64,000 bases of DNA from Myxococcota bacterium (GTDB lineage: Bacteria; Myxococcota_A; UBA796; UBA9615; JAKLKC01). A program made the translations under genes and the position numbers. The notes beneath the pieces were generated by a model. That model was not told the DNA's origin, did no database searches, and saw only the letters and a list, made by a program, of their open reading frames with translations. Below are positions 37,222-45,769 of the stretch, one piece after another. The DNA lies in the NCBI GenBank assembly GCA_023150875.1, contig JAKLKC010000014.1:55924-119923 (forward strand), given 5' to 3'. The stretch's first letter is position 1; each line of letters starts with the position of its first letter.

Positions 37222-40152
37222 ATGAAGCAGAACCGCGCCCTCCCCTCCCCCTGCGCCGCGCTCGCCGCCGCCGTCTTCGCCGCACTCCTTGCGGGCGCGG
37301 GGGCACCCGCCGACGCCCCCGCGACGGAGGCTCCCCCGGCCTCGCCTCCGCCCCCCCCCACGCTCCTGGGCCCCGGGGAGATGGGGGCGGTGGTCGAGGC
37401 CCTGGGCCAGATGCACCTGACCCCCTCGGACCTCGTGTGGGACCGCGACTACGTCAACCGACCCGACGCGACCCTGGACCCCTGGCGCCTCCCCCTGGCG
37501 GAACAGATGCTCCGGGACCCCCTGCACGTCCCGGGGCACTCCCAGGCCCTCGCCCGGGCGGCCCTCCAGGCCGGCACCGGCCTGGACGCCCAGTGGCGGG
37601 CGGCCGCCGGCGCCCTCTCCCTGATGGATCCCCCCGAAGGCTTCCTGCCCCGATCCGACGTCCCCCTGTCGTCGGACATCGAGATCCCTCCCGCGCCCGT
37701 TCCGCCGGGGAAGGCGGGGCGCGCCCTGCTCAAGCAGTGGCACCACCTGGCGCCCGCCCTCAGGGCCGAGCTCATCGAGGACGTCCGAGCCCTCCACGCC
37801 CTGCGTCGCGAGGCCCGCACCGCCCTGGGAGGGCTCGGGGCCAGCCCGGAGGAGTGGAGTCGTTTCCGCGAGCAGGCCCTCCGGGCCATCGATCCCCGCA
37901 CCCGGGAGGACGAGGGAGAGGCGGAGGAGAGGGAGCGGGTCCTCGCCCTGCTTGCCGGCGTGGATGGGGTGGACCGCGGGGGCCTGATGGCGGTGGCGGT
38001 AGGGCTGGCCGCGCTGGCGGGGCGGATCGAGTCCGTCGCCGCGGCGCTGCCCCCGGGGAGCTGGCCCACCGAGCCGCTGGAGCTGGACACCCCCGCGGGG
38101 CGCTTCGTCATCGGCACGCCCCGGGCCGATCTCCACTCCGGGGACGCGGCCCTGGTGCTGGACCCGGGGGGAGACGACCGCTACCTCCTCGGGGGGGCGC
38201 GACATCCTGGCGAGGTCCAACTCCTCCTCGACCTCGGGGGCGACGACTCGTGGCGCTCGCCGTTCCCCGGTTCCCTGGGCGGCGCGTTCGGCGGGGCGGC
38301 GCTGCTGGTGGATGCAGCGGGCGACGACGTGTACGACGGGGGGAAGGTCTCGGTCGGCGCGGGACTGCTGGGCTACGGCGCCGTCATCGATCGTGGGGGG
38401 AGCGACACGTACCTCGGGGATGCCCTCACCCAGGGCGCCGCCCTGTTCGGCGGAGGCGTGCTCGTCGACGCCGGGGACTCCGGGGACCACTACCGGGCGG
38501 GGGTCTACGGGCAGGGGTTCGGCATGACCCTGGGGTACGGCGCCCTGGTCGATCTCGGCGGGAACGACACGTACTCTGCCGGCGGCACGTACGGGGACAG
38601 CCCGAGCCGGTACCCCGACCACACCCTGAGCCTGTCCCAGGGCTTCGGGATCGGCTTCCGGCCCTACGCGGGAGGCGGGATCGGCCTGCTGGCGGACGCC
38701 TCGGGCAACGACTCCTACTCCGCGGACCTCTTCGCCCAGGGCTGCTCCTACTGGTTCAGCGCCGGCGTGCTCTACGACGTGGGGGGGAGCGACCACTACA
38801 GGGCGTGGCAGTACGGCCAGGGCTCCGGGATCCACCTGTCGGCGGCCCTCCTGGCCGACCTTGCCGGTGACGACCAGTACACCATCGGGCACATGGGCCA
38901 GGGCAGCAGTCACGACCTCGCCGTGGGCTGGCTGATCGACCGCGCCGGGAACGACCTCTACCAGGGAGCCTCCACCGTCCAGGGGGGATCGCTGACCAAC
39001 GCCGTCTCGTTCTTCGTGGACGTCGCCGGGAACGACGCCTACTCCGCCCGGACCCTGGCGACCTCCCGGGGGGGCGGGGAGGTCCGCCGGCACATGGGCT
39101 CGGTGGGGGTGTTCCTGGACCTCCAGGGCGACGACGTGTACACCGAGGCGGACGAGGCGGGGCAGCGCCGTCCCCCGCCCACGGCGGCCGGCGCGCGCCC
39201 CTGGATCTACGGGATCGCCATCGACCGGCAGGGCCCCCCCGAGGGCGCTTCGGCCATGTACCTGAGCCTGCCCCAGGCGGCGCCCCCCCCCGCCGGACCC
39301 CGCCAGGAACTGCCGGCCCCGGGGCCGGTGCCCGCCGCGGCGGCGGAGGTGATGGCGGCGAACGACTGGCTTGCGGGGGCGGAGCGCTCCAGCCAGCAGA
39401 TCGCCGACCTCGCCGCCCGCGGCCCCGACTACCTGCCGGACCTGCTGGCGCTGCTGCCCCGGGAGTACCTGCTGGAGCAGTACACCGTCGGCAGGATCGT
39501 GCAGGCGATCCTGGAGCGGACGGACGAGGCCGGCCGCGAGTCCGCGTGGCAGACGCTCCGGGCCCACCTCCAGGGCGCCCCCGAGTACGACGGGCTGCGG
39601 TGGCCCATGAGCTGGATCGCCGTCGCCGGCCTCCACACCGAAGACACGGTCGCCGCGCTGACCTCCCGCGCCCACTCGCCTCGCTGGCGGCTGCGCCTCG
39701 CCGTGGCCGAGTCCCTGGGTGTGCTCGCCTCGCCCCGCGCCGCGCCGTCGCTGCTGATGCTGATGGGAGACGAGAAGGAGTCCGTGCGGGCCGTCGCCGC
39801 GTGGGCCCTGGGCCGATCCGGCGGAGACGGGGCACTCCCTGCCCTCGCGGAGGCGCTGCGGGACCGGTCCTTCCTCGTCCGGTTCAACGCCGCCGCCGCC
39901 CTGGTGGAACGGGCCGCGGCGGGTGAGGGCAAGGCGGTGGTCGCCCATGCCCGGGCCTTCCGGAAGCAGGCAGCGGAGCCTGCCGCCCTGGGACTCGCCG
40001 ACGACCTGATGGTCGCCGTGGAGGACCCGACGGACGAGGCCCTCCGCCGCTTCTGGGGTCTCGGCCCCCAGGCCGCCGCTCCGCCGTCCCCGCCGGCCGT
40101 CCGGGCCGCCCCGGCCCCCGAGCGGAAGTCCCGAAAGGACCGGGGCCGGTAG
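37222..40152 (+). CDS. Secreted protein with twelve D-x-x-G-x-D-x-Y repeats and C-terminal HEAT repeats
   Basis: A 976-aa protein with a signal peptide (residues 1 to ~29). After a helical region (~45-290) there is a run of twelve repeats (~314-640). Each consists of a short hydrophobic strand, D-x-x-G-(N/D/S)-D-x-(Y/W), then a Gly-rich turn often ending QG. Spacing is mostly 20-40 residues, and the tandem strand-turn pattern suggests a right-handed beta-solenoid or beta-roll; Asp/Asn positions could bind calcium. The C-terminal part (~750-950) has HEAT-like helical repeats (e.g. SPRWRLRLAVAESLGVLASPRA). The repeat is not the RTX G-G-x-G-x-D-x nonapeptide. No family is recognised. It directly follows the transglycosylase gene, so an envelope role is likely. 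Confidence 0.75.
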   Translation: MKQNRALPSPCAALAAAVFAALLAGAGAPADAPATEAPPASPPPPPTLLGPGEMGAVVEALGQMHLTPSDLVWDRDYVNRPDATLDPWRLPLAEQMLRDPLHVPGHSQALARAALQAGTGLDAQWRAAAGALSLMDPPEGFLPRSDVPLSSDIEIPPAPVPPGKAGRALLKQWHHLAPALRAELIEDVRALHALRREARTALGGLGASPEEWSRFREQALRAIDPRTREDEGEAEERERVLALLAGVDGVDRGGLMAVAVGLAALAGRIESVAAALPPGSWPTEPLELDTPAGRFVIGTPRADLHSGDAALVLDPGGDDRYLLGGARHPGEVQLLLDLGGDDSWRSPFPGSLGGAFGGAALLVDAAGDDVYDGGKVSVGAGLLGYGAVIDRGGSDTYLGDALTQGAALFGGGVLVDAGDSGDHYRAGVYGQGFGMTLGYGALVDLGGNDTYSAGGTYGDSPSRYPDHTLSLSQGFGIGFRPYAGGGIGLLADASGNDSYSADLFAQGCSYWFSAGVLYDVGGSDHYRAWQYGQGSGIHLSAALLADLAGDDQYTIGHMGQGSSHDLAVGWLIDRAGNDLYQGASTVQGGSLTNAVSFFVDVAGNDAYSARTLATSRGGGEVRRHMGSVGVFLDLQGDDVYTEADEAGQRRPPPTAAGARPWIYGIAIDRQGPPEGASAMYLSLPQAAPPPAGPRQELPAPGPVPAAAAEVMAANDWLAGAERSSQQIADLAARGPDYLPDLLALLPREYLLEQYTVGRIVQAILERTDEAGRESAWQTLRAHLQGAPEYDGLRWPMSWIAVAGLHTEDTVAALTSRAHSPRWRLRLAVAESLGVLASPRAAPSLLMLMGDEKESVRAVAAWALGRSGGDGALPALAEALRDRSFLVRFNAAAALVERAAAGEGKAVVAHARAFRKQAAEPAALGLADDLMVAVEDPTDEALRRFWGLGPQAAAPPSPPAVRAAPAPERKSRKDRGR

Positions 40153-40176
40153 CGCGGCGGCCCAGGATCCGCAGGA

Positions 40177-41109
40177 TCAAGTGGGGGGGCGGGGCCGCGT
40201 GTCCCCCTCGGGGTATTCCCGGAAGCCCGTCTCCAGCAAGGACCGGCGCCGGGCCGAAACCAGTTCGCCCCCCTCGACGTCGAGGACGAAGAAGCCCGCC
40301 GTCCGCTCGGGGTCGCGCCGGGCATAGCCGCTGGAGCCGCAGTTGAAGATGGGCACCGGCCCCCCGGGTGTGGGCAGGGACGCGGTGAACCAGTGGTGCT
40401 CGTGGCCGTGGAGCACCGCACCGACGGGCTGGCGCCGCAGGACGGCCAGCAGATCGTCGAGGTCCAGCAGGTTGTGGCCCCTCCTGGCGTAGGGGCGCCC
40501 GTCCCGGTCCAGAAGGGGGTAGTGGCACAGCAGGAACACGAACTTCCGTTCCCGGGACAACGCCGCCAGCATCCCCTCCAGCCGGTCCAGCTCGCCCCTG
40601 GGGAACCTCCCCGTGGCGGAGAGTGTGGCGCGGCAAGGGTTCACGCCCACGAGCCGCACGTCTCCCACCTCGAAGACCACCGGCCAGCGGAGCGGCACGC
40701 CGGGTTCGGCGCCGGTCCAGCGGCGCTCCGTGGGGTCCCAACGCCCTCCAGCCATCCAGGGCCCAAGGACCTTCTCCATGGTCCGGTCCCGTACCGCCGC
40801 GAGGGTGTAGGCGTCGTGATTGCCCGGGACGATGCAGACGGGCAGCGCGTCGAGGAGGGGACGGAACGCCTCCCGCGCCATCTCGAACTCCTCGGCGTGG
40901 GCCATGGCGGTGAGGTCGCCGGTGATGGCGACGGCGTCGGGCCGCTGGGCGAGGACGTCCTCCACGAGCTGCGGGATGGTGTCCCCGCCGAAGTGCCCCC
41001 GCCGGCCGCCGACGTAGAGGTTGGCGAGCCCGAGGGCTCGCTTGCCGAGGGACCCACGGATCCCCGGGAAGGCGTAGAAGTGGACGTCGGAGATGTGGGC
41101 GAGCCGCAT
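40177..41109 (-). CDS. Calcineurin-like metallophosphoesterase
   Basis: A two-metal phosphoesterase of 310 aa. All five motifs are present: D-x-H (ISDVHFYAF), GDLTAMAH, the active-site GNHDAYT, CHYPL and GHEHHWF. No signal peptide is present, so a cytoplasmic phosphodiesterase or phosphatase is likely; the substrate cannot be predicted. It is convergent with the solenoid-HEAT gene (24-bp gap). An ATG is at 41109, immediately before MRLAHISDVH. Confidence 0.88.
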   Translation of the reverse strand: MRLAHISDVHFYAFPGIRGSLGKRALGLANLYVGGRRGHFGGDTIPQLVEDVLAQRPDAVAITGDLTAMAHAEEFEMAREAFRPLLDALPVCIVPGNHDAYTLAAVRDRTMEKVLGPWMAGGRWDPTERRWTGAEPGVPLRWPVVFEVGDVRLVGVNPCRATLSATGRFPRGELDRLEGMLAALSRERKFVFLLCHYPLLDRDGRPYARRGHNLLDLDDLLAVLRRQPVGAVLHGHEHHWFTASLPTPGGPVPIFNCGSSGYARRDPERTAGFFVLDVEGGELVSARRRSLLETGFREYPEGDTRPRPPT

Positions 41110-41200
41110 GACCTCGGGGACTCCATGTGGGACGGAACGGGAACGGGCCGGGGGGACGGGCGCCCGCCGCCGGGAGGGCGGCCCCCCGGTGAGAGCCGCC

Positions 41201-41896
41201 TCAGGCGACCGGCGGCTGCTTCTTCCCTTGGGCGATCGCCTGCCTCGCCAGCTCGTCGGCCCGCTCGTTCCCGGGCACGCCGGCGTGACCGGGGACCTTG
41301 CGGAACCGCACCTCCGGCAGCGCGCGGACGAGGCCGCGGATCTCTTCCACCAGCTCCCGGTTCGCCTGGGCCTTCCAGCCCTTGGCCAGGACCCCGATGG
41401 CGTACTCGCTGTCGGTCAGGACCCACACCGGCCGGCGGACGGGGGGCTTCAGGGCCAGGAGCGCGCGCTTGATCGCCGTGAGCTCGGCGATGTTGTTGGT
41501 GGCGAGGCCCAGGTACTCGGAGATCTCCCGGGAGTGGGAGCCCGCCCGGAGCACCACCCCGATCCCCGCCGGGCCGGGGTTGCCGGTACACGCTCCGTCG
41601 GTGTAGGCCACGACGGCCCCCTCCGGGATGCCCTCCTCGAAGTCCACGGGCTCGTCGAGCCCATGGACGCGATCCGGGGCGACGAGGTAGCCCTTCTCGT
41701 CTCCTACGGAGTACCGGACCTCGACCCGGTCCCCCTGGACGACGGGTCGGCCCGCTCCGTCCACCCGGGCCCAGACCTTGTTGTCCTTGAAGCGGAAGCG
41801 CCCCCATCCGGGAGGGGGCGGAGCGCCCCCGTCCTCTCCGAGGGCCTCGGACTTCGACCCGCCTCCGCCACTCTTCCGCGCGCCCACCGGGATCAC
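41201..41896 (-). CDS. rnhA: Ribonuclease HI with N-terminal extension
   Basis: RNase HI removes RNA from RNA-DNA hybrids. The catalytic core lies at residues ~90-220: D in AYTDGACTGNPG, E in NNIAELTAI, D in WVLTDSEYAI and D in NERADELA. The 231-aa protein has a ~90-residue N-terminal extension with a small basic beta-rich segment (RFRFKDNKVWARVD), possibly a hybrid-binding domain. The start is a GTG whose GTGA overlaps the stop of the upstream gene, so the two are translationally coupled. Confidence 0.92.
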   Translation of the reverse strand: MIPVGARKSGGGGSKSEALGEDGGAPPPPGWGRFRFKDNKVWARVDGAGRPVVQGDRVEVRYSVGDEKGYLVAPDRVHGLDEPVDFEEGIPEGAVVAYTDGACTGNPGPAGIGVVLRAGSHSREISEYLGLATNNIAELTAIKRALLALKPPVRRPVWVLTDSEYAIGVLAKGWKAQANRELVEEIRGLVRALPEVRFRKVPGHAGVPGNERADELARQAIAQGKKQPPVA

Positions 41897-42516
41897 TTCT
41901 CCCCGTCGGGGGACCGGCGGATGATCCGCGGATGCGGCGGGAGCGGCACCGGCTGGCCGGCGGGGGGCTCGGTCCTGGCGGGGGTGCGGACCCTCTTCTC
42001 GGGCGCCTTGGGGGCGGCGGGGCCGGAGAGGTCGGCCAGGTCCTCGGGCTTGAAGCTCTTGCGGATCCCGCTCAGGAACTCCACCGACACCACGGTCGCG
42101 GTGGCCGCCACCACGTGGCCCGGTCCCCACATGGGGTGGTTCACCGCCGTCCCCGGTTGCATGGCGACGTTGGGCAGGGGGCGCGGGGAGGGCGGCGGCG
42201 CCTTCTTCGCCCGGGGGCCACGCTCCACGTTGGCCCGGGCGGCCCCCTCCTGCCTCTTCTTCTCGAGGCGCTGGGCGTCGGGCATCACCGCCTCCAGCCG
42301 TCGGTGGCCGCCCTCCAGGGCGAGGCTCAGGGCCTCCACCGAGCCGCCGCCCTCGGGCCGACCGACCTCGAAGATCACCCGGAGTCCCTCCTCGGGACCC
42401 ACCTGCCGGGCGGCCACATCGCGGAAGAAGAAGCGCCGGCCGTCGTCCGCGCGCACCATGCCCTGGCCGCTCTGCGGCCGGTACCACAGGACCTTCCCGA
42501 TCAGTCGCTCTTCCAA
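41893..42516 (-). CDS. Cold-shock-like domain plus DUF3553/UvrD-tail-like domain protein
   Basis: A 207-aa protein. The N-terminal ~60 residues resemble a cold-shock/OB fold (GKVLWYRPQSGQGMVRADDGRRFFF, with the usual aromatic RNP-like positions). A Lys/Arg-rich linker follows (~75-120). The segment around residue 120-160 (P-G-T-A-V-N-H-P-M-W-G-P-G-H-V-V) matches the small SH3-like tail domain (DUF3553 / UvrD-C type). The start is a TTG with GGAGG 7 bases upstream. GTGA-coupled to rnhA, it may help RNase HI on RNA-containing substrates; this is inference. Confidence 0.65.
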   Translation of the reverse strand: MEERLIGKVLWYRPQSGQGMVRADDGRRFFFRDVAARQVGPEEGLRVIFEVGRPEGGGSVEALSLALEGGHRRLEAVMPDAQRLEKKRQEGAARANVERGPRAKKAPPPSPRPLPNVAMQPGTAVNHPMWGPGHVVAATATVVSVEFLSGIRKSFKPEDLADLSGPAAPKAPEKRVRTPARTEPPAGQPVPLPPHPRIIRRSPDGEK

Positions 42517-42625
42517 AGCGGATCCTCCTCGATGCGCCGCGCGCCGGCCCCCGGGACGCCCGCCGCGGAGGAGCCGGAGATCGACCCCCGCACCGCGACG
42601 CCGCGCCGGGAACGCGCGGTGATGT

Positions 42626-44008
42626 TCAGTCTCCCAGGTTGAGTTCCTTGAGCTTGCGCCACAGCGTGGTCTTCGAGATCCCCAGCGCGGCCGAGGCCCG
42701 GGACCGATTCCCGTCGAAGCGGTCCATCGCCCTCTGGATGTGGCGTCGCTCGACGTCGGCCAGGGTCGGGAACTCGCCCACCTCGGCGTCCGGCTCGGTG
42801 AAGCCCGCTCGCACCACCTCGCGCCACCGTGGGAGGTCGGCGGAGGTCACGACGGGGCCGCGGGCGAGGGCGACCGCCCGCTCGATGGCGTTCTCCAGCT
42901 CCCGGACGTTGCCCGGCCACGAGTGGGCGGCGAGCCGCGCCATCGCCTCGGGGCTGAACCCCCGTACGTCCACTCCGAGCTTCCGCGCGTAGCGCGCCCT
43001 GAAGAACTCCGCCAGGAGGGGAAGGTCTCCCGTGCGCTGCCGGAGCGGAGGCAGCTCGATGCTGATGATGTTGAGGCGGTAGTAAAGGTCCTCGCGAAAG
43101 CCCCGGCTGGCGATGGCCTGGCGCAGGTCCCGGTTGGTGGCGGCGACCAGGCGGACGTCGAGGGTGGCGTTGCGGGAGTCACCCACCTTACGGGCCTCGC
43201 CGCTCTGGAGGAAGCGCAGCAGCTTCACCTGGGTCGAGAGGGTGGTCTCGCCGATCTCGTCCAGGAACAGGGTGCCGCGGTTGGCCTCCGCGAAGAGCCC
43301 CTCCTTGGTCTGGATCGCCCCGGTGAACGCCCCCTTCACGTGGCCGAAGAACTCGCTCTCCTGGAGGCTCTCGGGGATCGCGGCGCAGTTCACCGCGACG
43401 AAAGGCCGGTCCCGCCGGTGGCTCAGGCGGTGGATGGCCCGGGCGATCAGCTCCTTGCCGGTCCCACTCTCGCCGGTGACCAGGATCGTCGAGTCGGTGG
43501 GGGCGACCTGGGCCACCACCTTCATCACCTCGATCATCGGCGCGGACTGCCCGACGATCTCCACTCCCGTGCCACGCCGGGGGGTCGCGGTCCCATCCCC
43601 CGCGGTCCGGAGGGTGTGCTCGCCGGAGGCGTCCCCCACGACCCGCCCCCTCTCCAGGGCCCGGCGCATCACCGCCAGCAGCTCGAACTCCCGGAAGGGC
43701 TTGATGACGTAGTCGTAGGCCCCGTGCTGGATGGCGAAGACGCCGGTCTCCACCGAGCCGTAGGCGGTCATGATGATCACCTCGGTCTCGGGAGCGTGCA
43801 GCTTGACGTGCTCCAGGAGCTCCAGCCCGTCGACCTCGGCGCCGAGCCGCAGATCGGTCAGCACGAGGTCGAACCGGCGCTGCCGGAGCAGCGCCAGGGC
43901 GGCCTCCCCGGACTCCGCGGTGGCGACGTGCCAGTCCGGCTGGTCGAGCATCTGCTCGAGCTGGGAGCGCAGCGCCGCGTCGTCTTCGATGACCAGGATG
44001 GCAGGCAT
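42626..44008 (-). CDS. NtrC-type sigma-54-dependent response regulator
   Basis: This protein switches on sigma-54 promoters when phosphorylated. The receiver domain (1-120) has the acidic pair D9/D10, the phospho-acceptor D52 and K103-region (VIKPF). The AAA+ domain has GESGTGKE, GAFTGA (the sigma-54 contact) and the S-W-P-G-N-V-R-E-L motif; the C-terminus is a Fis-type HTH (NRSRASAALGISKTTLWRKL). The length is 460 aa. The start chosen is the ATG at 44008; the open frame extends to 44524 without homology. No histidine kinase is encoded within the window, so its partner is elsewhere. Confidence 0.95.
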   Translation of the reverse strand: MPAILVIEDDAALRSQLEQMLDQPDWHVATAESGEAALALLRQRRFDLVLTDLRLGAEVDGLELLEHVKLHAPETEVIIMTAYGSVETGVFAIQHGAYDYVIKPFREFELLAVMRRALERGRVVGDASGEHTLRTAGDGTATPRRGTGVEIVGQSAPMIEVMKVVAQVAPTDSTILVTGESGTGKELIARAIHRLSHRRDRPFVAVNCAAIPESLQESEFFGHVKGAFTGAIQTKEGLFAEANRGTLFLDEIGETTLSTQVKLLRFLQSGEARKVGDSRNATLDVRLVAATNRDLRQAIASRGFREDLYYRLNIISIELPPLRQRTGDLPLLAEFFRARYARKLGVDVRGFSPEAMARLAAHSWPGNVRELENAIERAVALARGPVVTSADLPRWREVVRAGFTEPDAEVGEFPTLADVERRHIQRAMDRFDGNRSRASAALGISKTTLWRKLKELNLGD

Positions 44009-44681
44009 GGGCCGCGCGGTCGGTCTCCCCCCGATGACGTGTCCCGGACCCGTCGGCACGGCGTCACCGTGCCCCGCCAGGATAGCGCAGAGGGCGGTCG
44101 GGGGATACGGGCCCCGGCCCGGGAGGACCCCCGGCACGCCGAGGATCCCCCCCGGGACCACGTCCGAGACGCGATCCCGGCACGAGCCGCCCGGGGGGCG
44201 CAGTGTAGGGCACCGGCCGCTCGGGGGGAAGCCTGCGCCTGGATCTCCCGGGCCCTGGTCCGGAGCGCCTGTCATGGAGGGAGGCCTGATCGTTTCGGCC
44301 CCAAGTCTCTCTCGTGTGGTCCCGCGCCCGAGCCACGGGGCCAGGGCCGAAGGCCCGTGCCCGATCTGCGAGAGATCGGGCACGGGCTGGGGCAGGGGAG
44401 CGGGCACGAATCGAGGGACATCACGTCCCGGGTGGATCCGGATGCGGTCGCTGTCCTGTACGTCTTCCCCGCGGCCTACCCGATGACCCATCCCGGTCAC
44501 CTCGAGCGCGGGAAGTGGTGACACGACTCCCCCGGGCTTGCGGCACTTCCGGCGGCGTCACAGTCGTCCTCGCGGCCCTGGCCACCGGCGTCCATGTCGG
44601 CGTCCGGATGGGTGGAGTCGTGACCGCCGCCACGCACCTCGCGCCATCGCCGCCACGCCGGGTTTCCGTTACAGTCCCATC
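44009..44681. other. Long intergenic region between the response regulator and an esterase
   Basis: A 673-bp divergent gap, the longest in the window. It holds no convincing gene. It contains a 15-bp perfect stem-loop (44353-44387) and a G-rich GGGCAC-type tract around it. A TACAGT box at 44670-44675 lies just before the esterase ATG. Confidence 0.7.
44353..44387. repeat. Perfect 15-bp stem-loop in the intergenic region
   Basis: GCCCGTGCCCGATCT, a 5-nt GCGAG loop, then the exact reverse complement. There is no T-run after either arm, so it is not an ordinary terminator. It is flanked by the same GGGCAC-type motifs found at 24.1 and 26.4 kb. Confidence 0.7.
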
Positions 44682-45689
44682 ATGAGCACCGCTTCCGTCG
44701 CCGTGGACGTCCACGGTCTCGAGCGCCTTCCGGCACGCCTGCGGCGGGTCGTCACCGCCCGCGCCGTCGACCGGGCGTTCCACGGGCTGGCCCGCCTCGG
44801 CGGGGCCCTGCCCCACTCCCGCCCGGAGCGCCACGCCGTCGAGCGCATCCCGGACGTCGTGTACCGGCAGGGGGGAGGATCGGACCTCCGCCTCGACGTC
44901 TATCGGCCCGCTGGAGCCGACCGGGCCCTCCCGGTGGTGCTCTACGCCCACGGCGGGGGGTTCCGGGCCCTGTCGAAGGACACCCACTGGCTGATGGGCC
45001 TGGCCTTCGCGCGCCGGGGCTTCCTCGTCCTGAACGTCGACTACCGCCTGGCCCCGAGGCACCGCTTCCCGGCTCCCCTGGAGGACGTCTGCGACGCCTT
45101 CCTCTTCGCCCTGCGGGAGGCCAGCGCCTACGGCGGCGACCCCCACCGCATCGTCCTGGCGGGGGAGTCGGCGGGGGCGAACCTGGTGACGGCCCTGGCG
45201 GTGGCGACGTGCTGGCGCCGCCCCGAGCCATACGCCCGGGCGGTCTTCGACGCGGGCGTCGTGCCCCGCGCCGTCCTTCCCGCGTGCGGCCTCCTCCAGG
45301 TCACCGACCCCGACCGCCTCGCCCGGAGGCGCCCGCTGTCGGTCTTCGTGACCGACCAGATCCGCACCTGTGCCATCGACTACCTCCCCAAGGGCGCCGC
45401 CCCGGAGCACGTCGCGCTGGCGGATCCGCTGCTGATCCTGGAGGGGGGCGAGGCCCCCGACCGCCCCCTCCCCCCCTTCTTCGCCTCGGTGGGCACCCGG
45501 GACCCGCTCATCGACGACACCCGCCGCCTCGGGGCGGCCCTCGGGAAGCTCGGGACCCGCTGCGAGACCCGGATCTATCCCCGGGAGCTCCACGCCTTCC
45601 AGGCCCTGATCTGGCGCGAGAACGCCCGCCGCTGCTGGGAGGACACCTTCGAGTTCCTGAGCGGGATCGAGGGCTTGGGCCCCCACTGA
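44682..45689 (+). CDS. Alpha/beta hydrolase-3 family esterase
   Basis: A 335-aa carboxylesterase-like enzyme of the HSL/acetyl-esterase type. The oxyanion-hole HGGGF, the nucleophile Ser in GESAGAN, a late Asp in GTRDPLIDD and His in ELHAF form a complete triad. The ATG at 44682 has no clear ribosome site, but a TACAGT box ends 6 bases before it, so the mRNA may be leaderless. The 48 residues open upstream are ignored. The substrate is unknown. Confidence 0.82.
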   Translation: MSTASVAVDVHGLERLPARLRRVVTARAVDRAFHGLARLGGALPHSRPERHAVERIPDVVYRQGGGSDLRLDVYRPAGADRALPVVLYAHGGGFRALSKDTHWLMGLAFARRGFLVLNVDYRLAPRHRFPAPLEDVCDAFLFALREASAYGGDPHRIVLAGESAGANLVTALAVATCWRRPEPYARAVFDAGVVPRAVLPACGLLQVTDPDRLARRRPLSVFVTDQIRTCAIDYLPKGAAPEHVALADPLLILEGGEAPDRPLPPFFASVGTRDPLIDDTRRLGAALGKLGTRCETRIYPRELHAFQALIWRENARRCWEDTFEFLSGIEGLGPH

Positions 45690-45769
45690 GGTCCGGTGCC
45701 AGTCGAGAGCGGGGCGATCCGGCGTCCGGGATCTGGATCCGCGAGCCCGGGCGGTGCATCCTGTCCCGG

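Noticed and set aside
38161..39141. RTX/haemolysin-type calcium repeats in the solenoid protein
   Set aside because: The D-x-x-G-x-D-x-Y unit and its 20-40-residue spacing do not match the RTX G-G-x-G-x-D-x nonapeptide, and no type I secretion genes are near.
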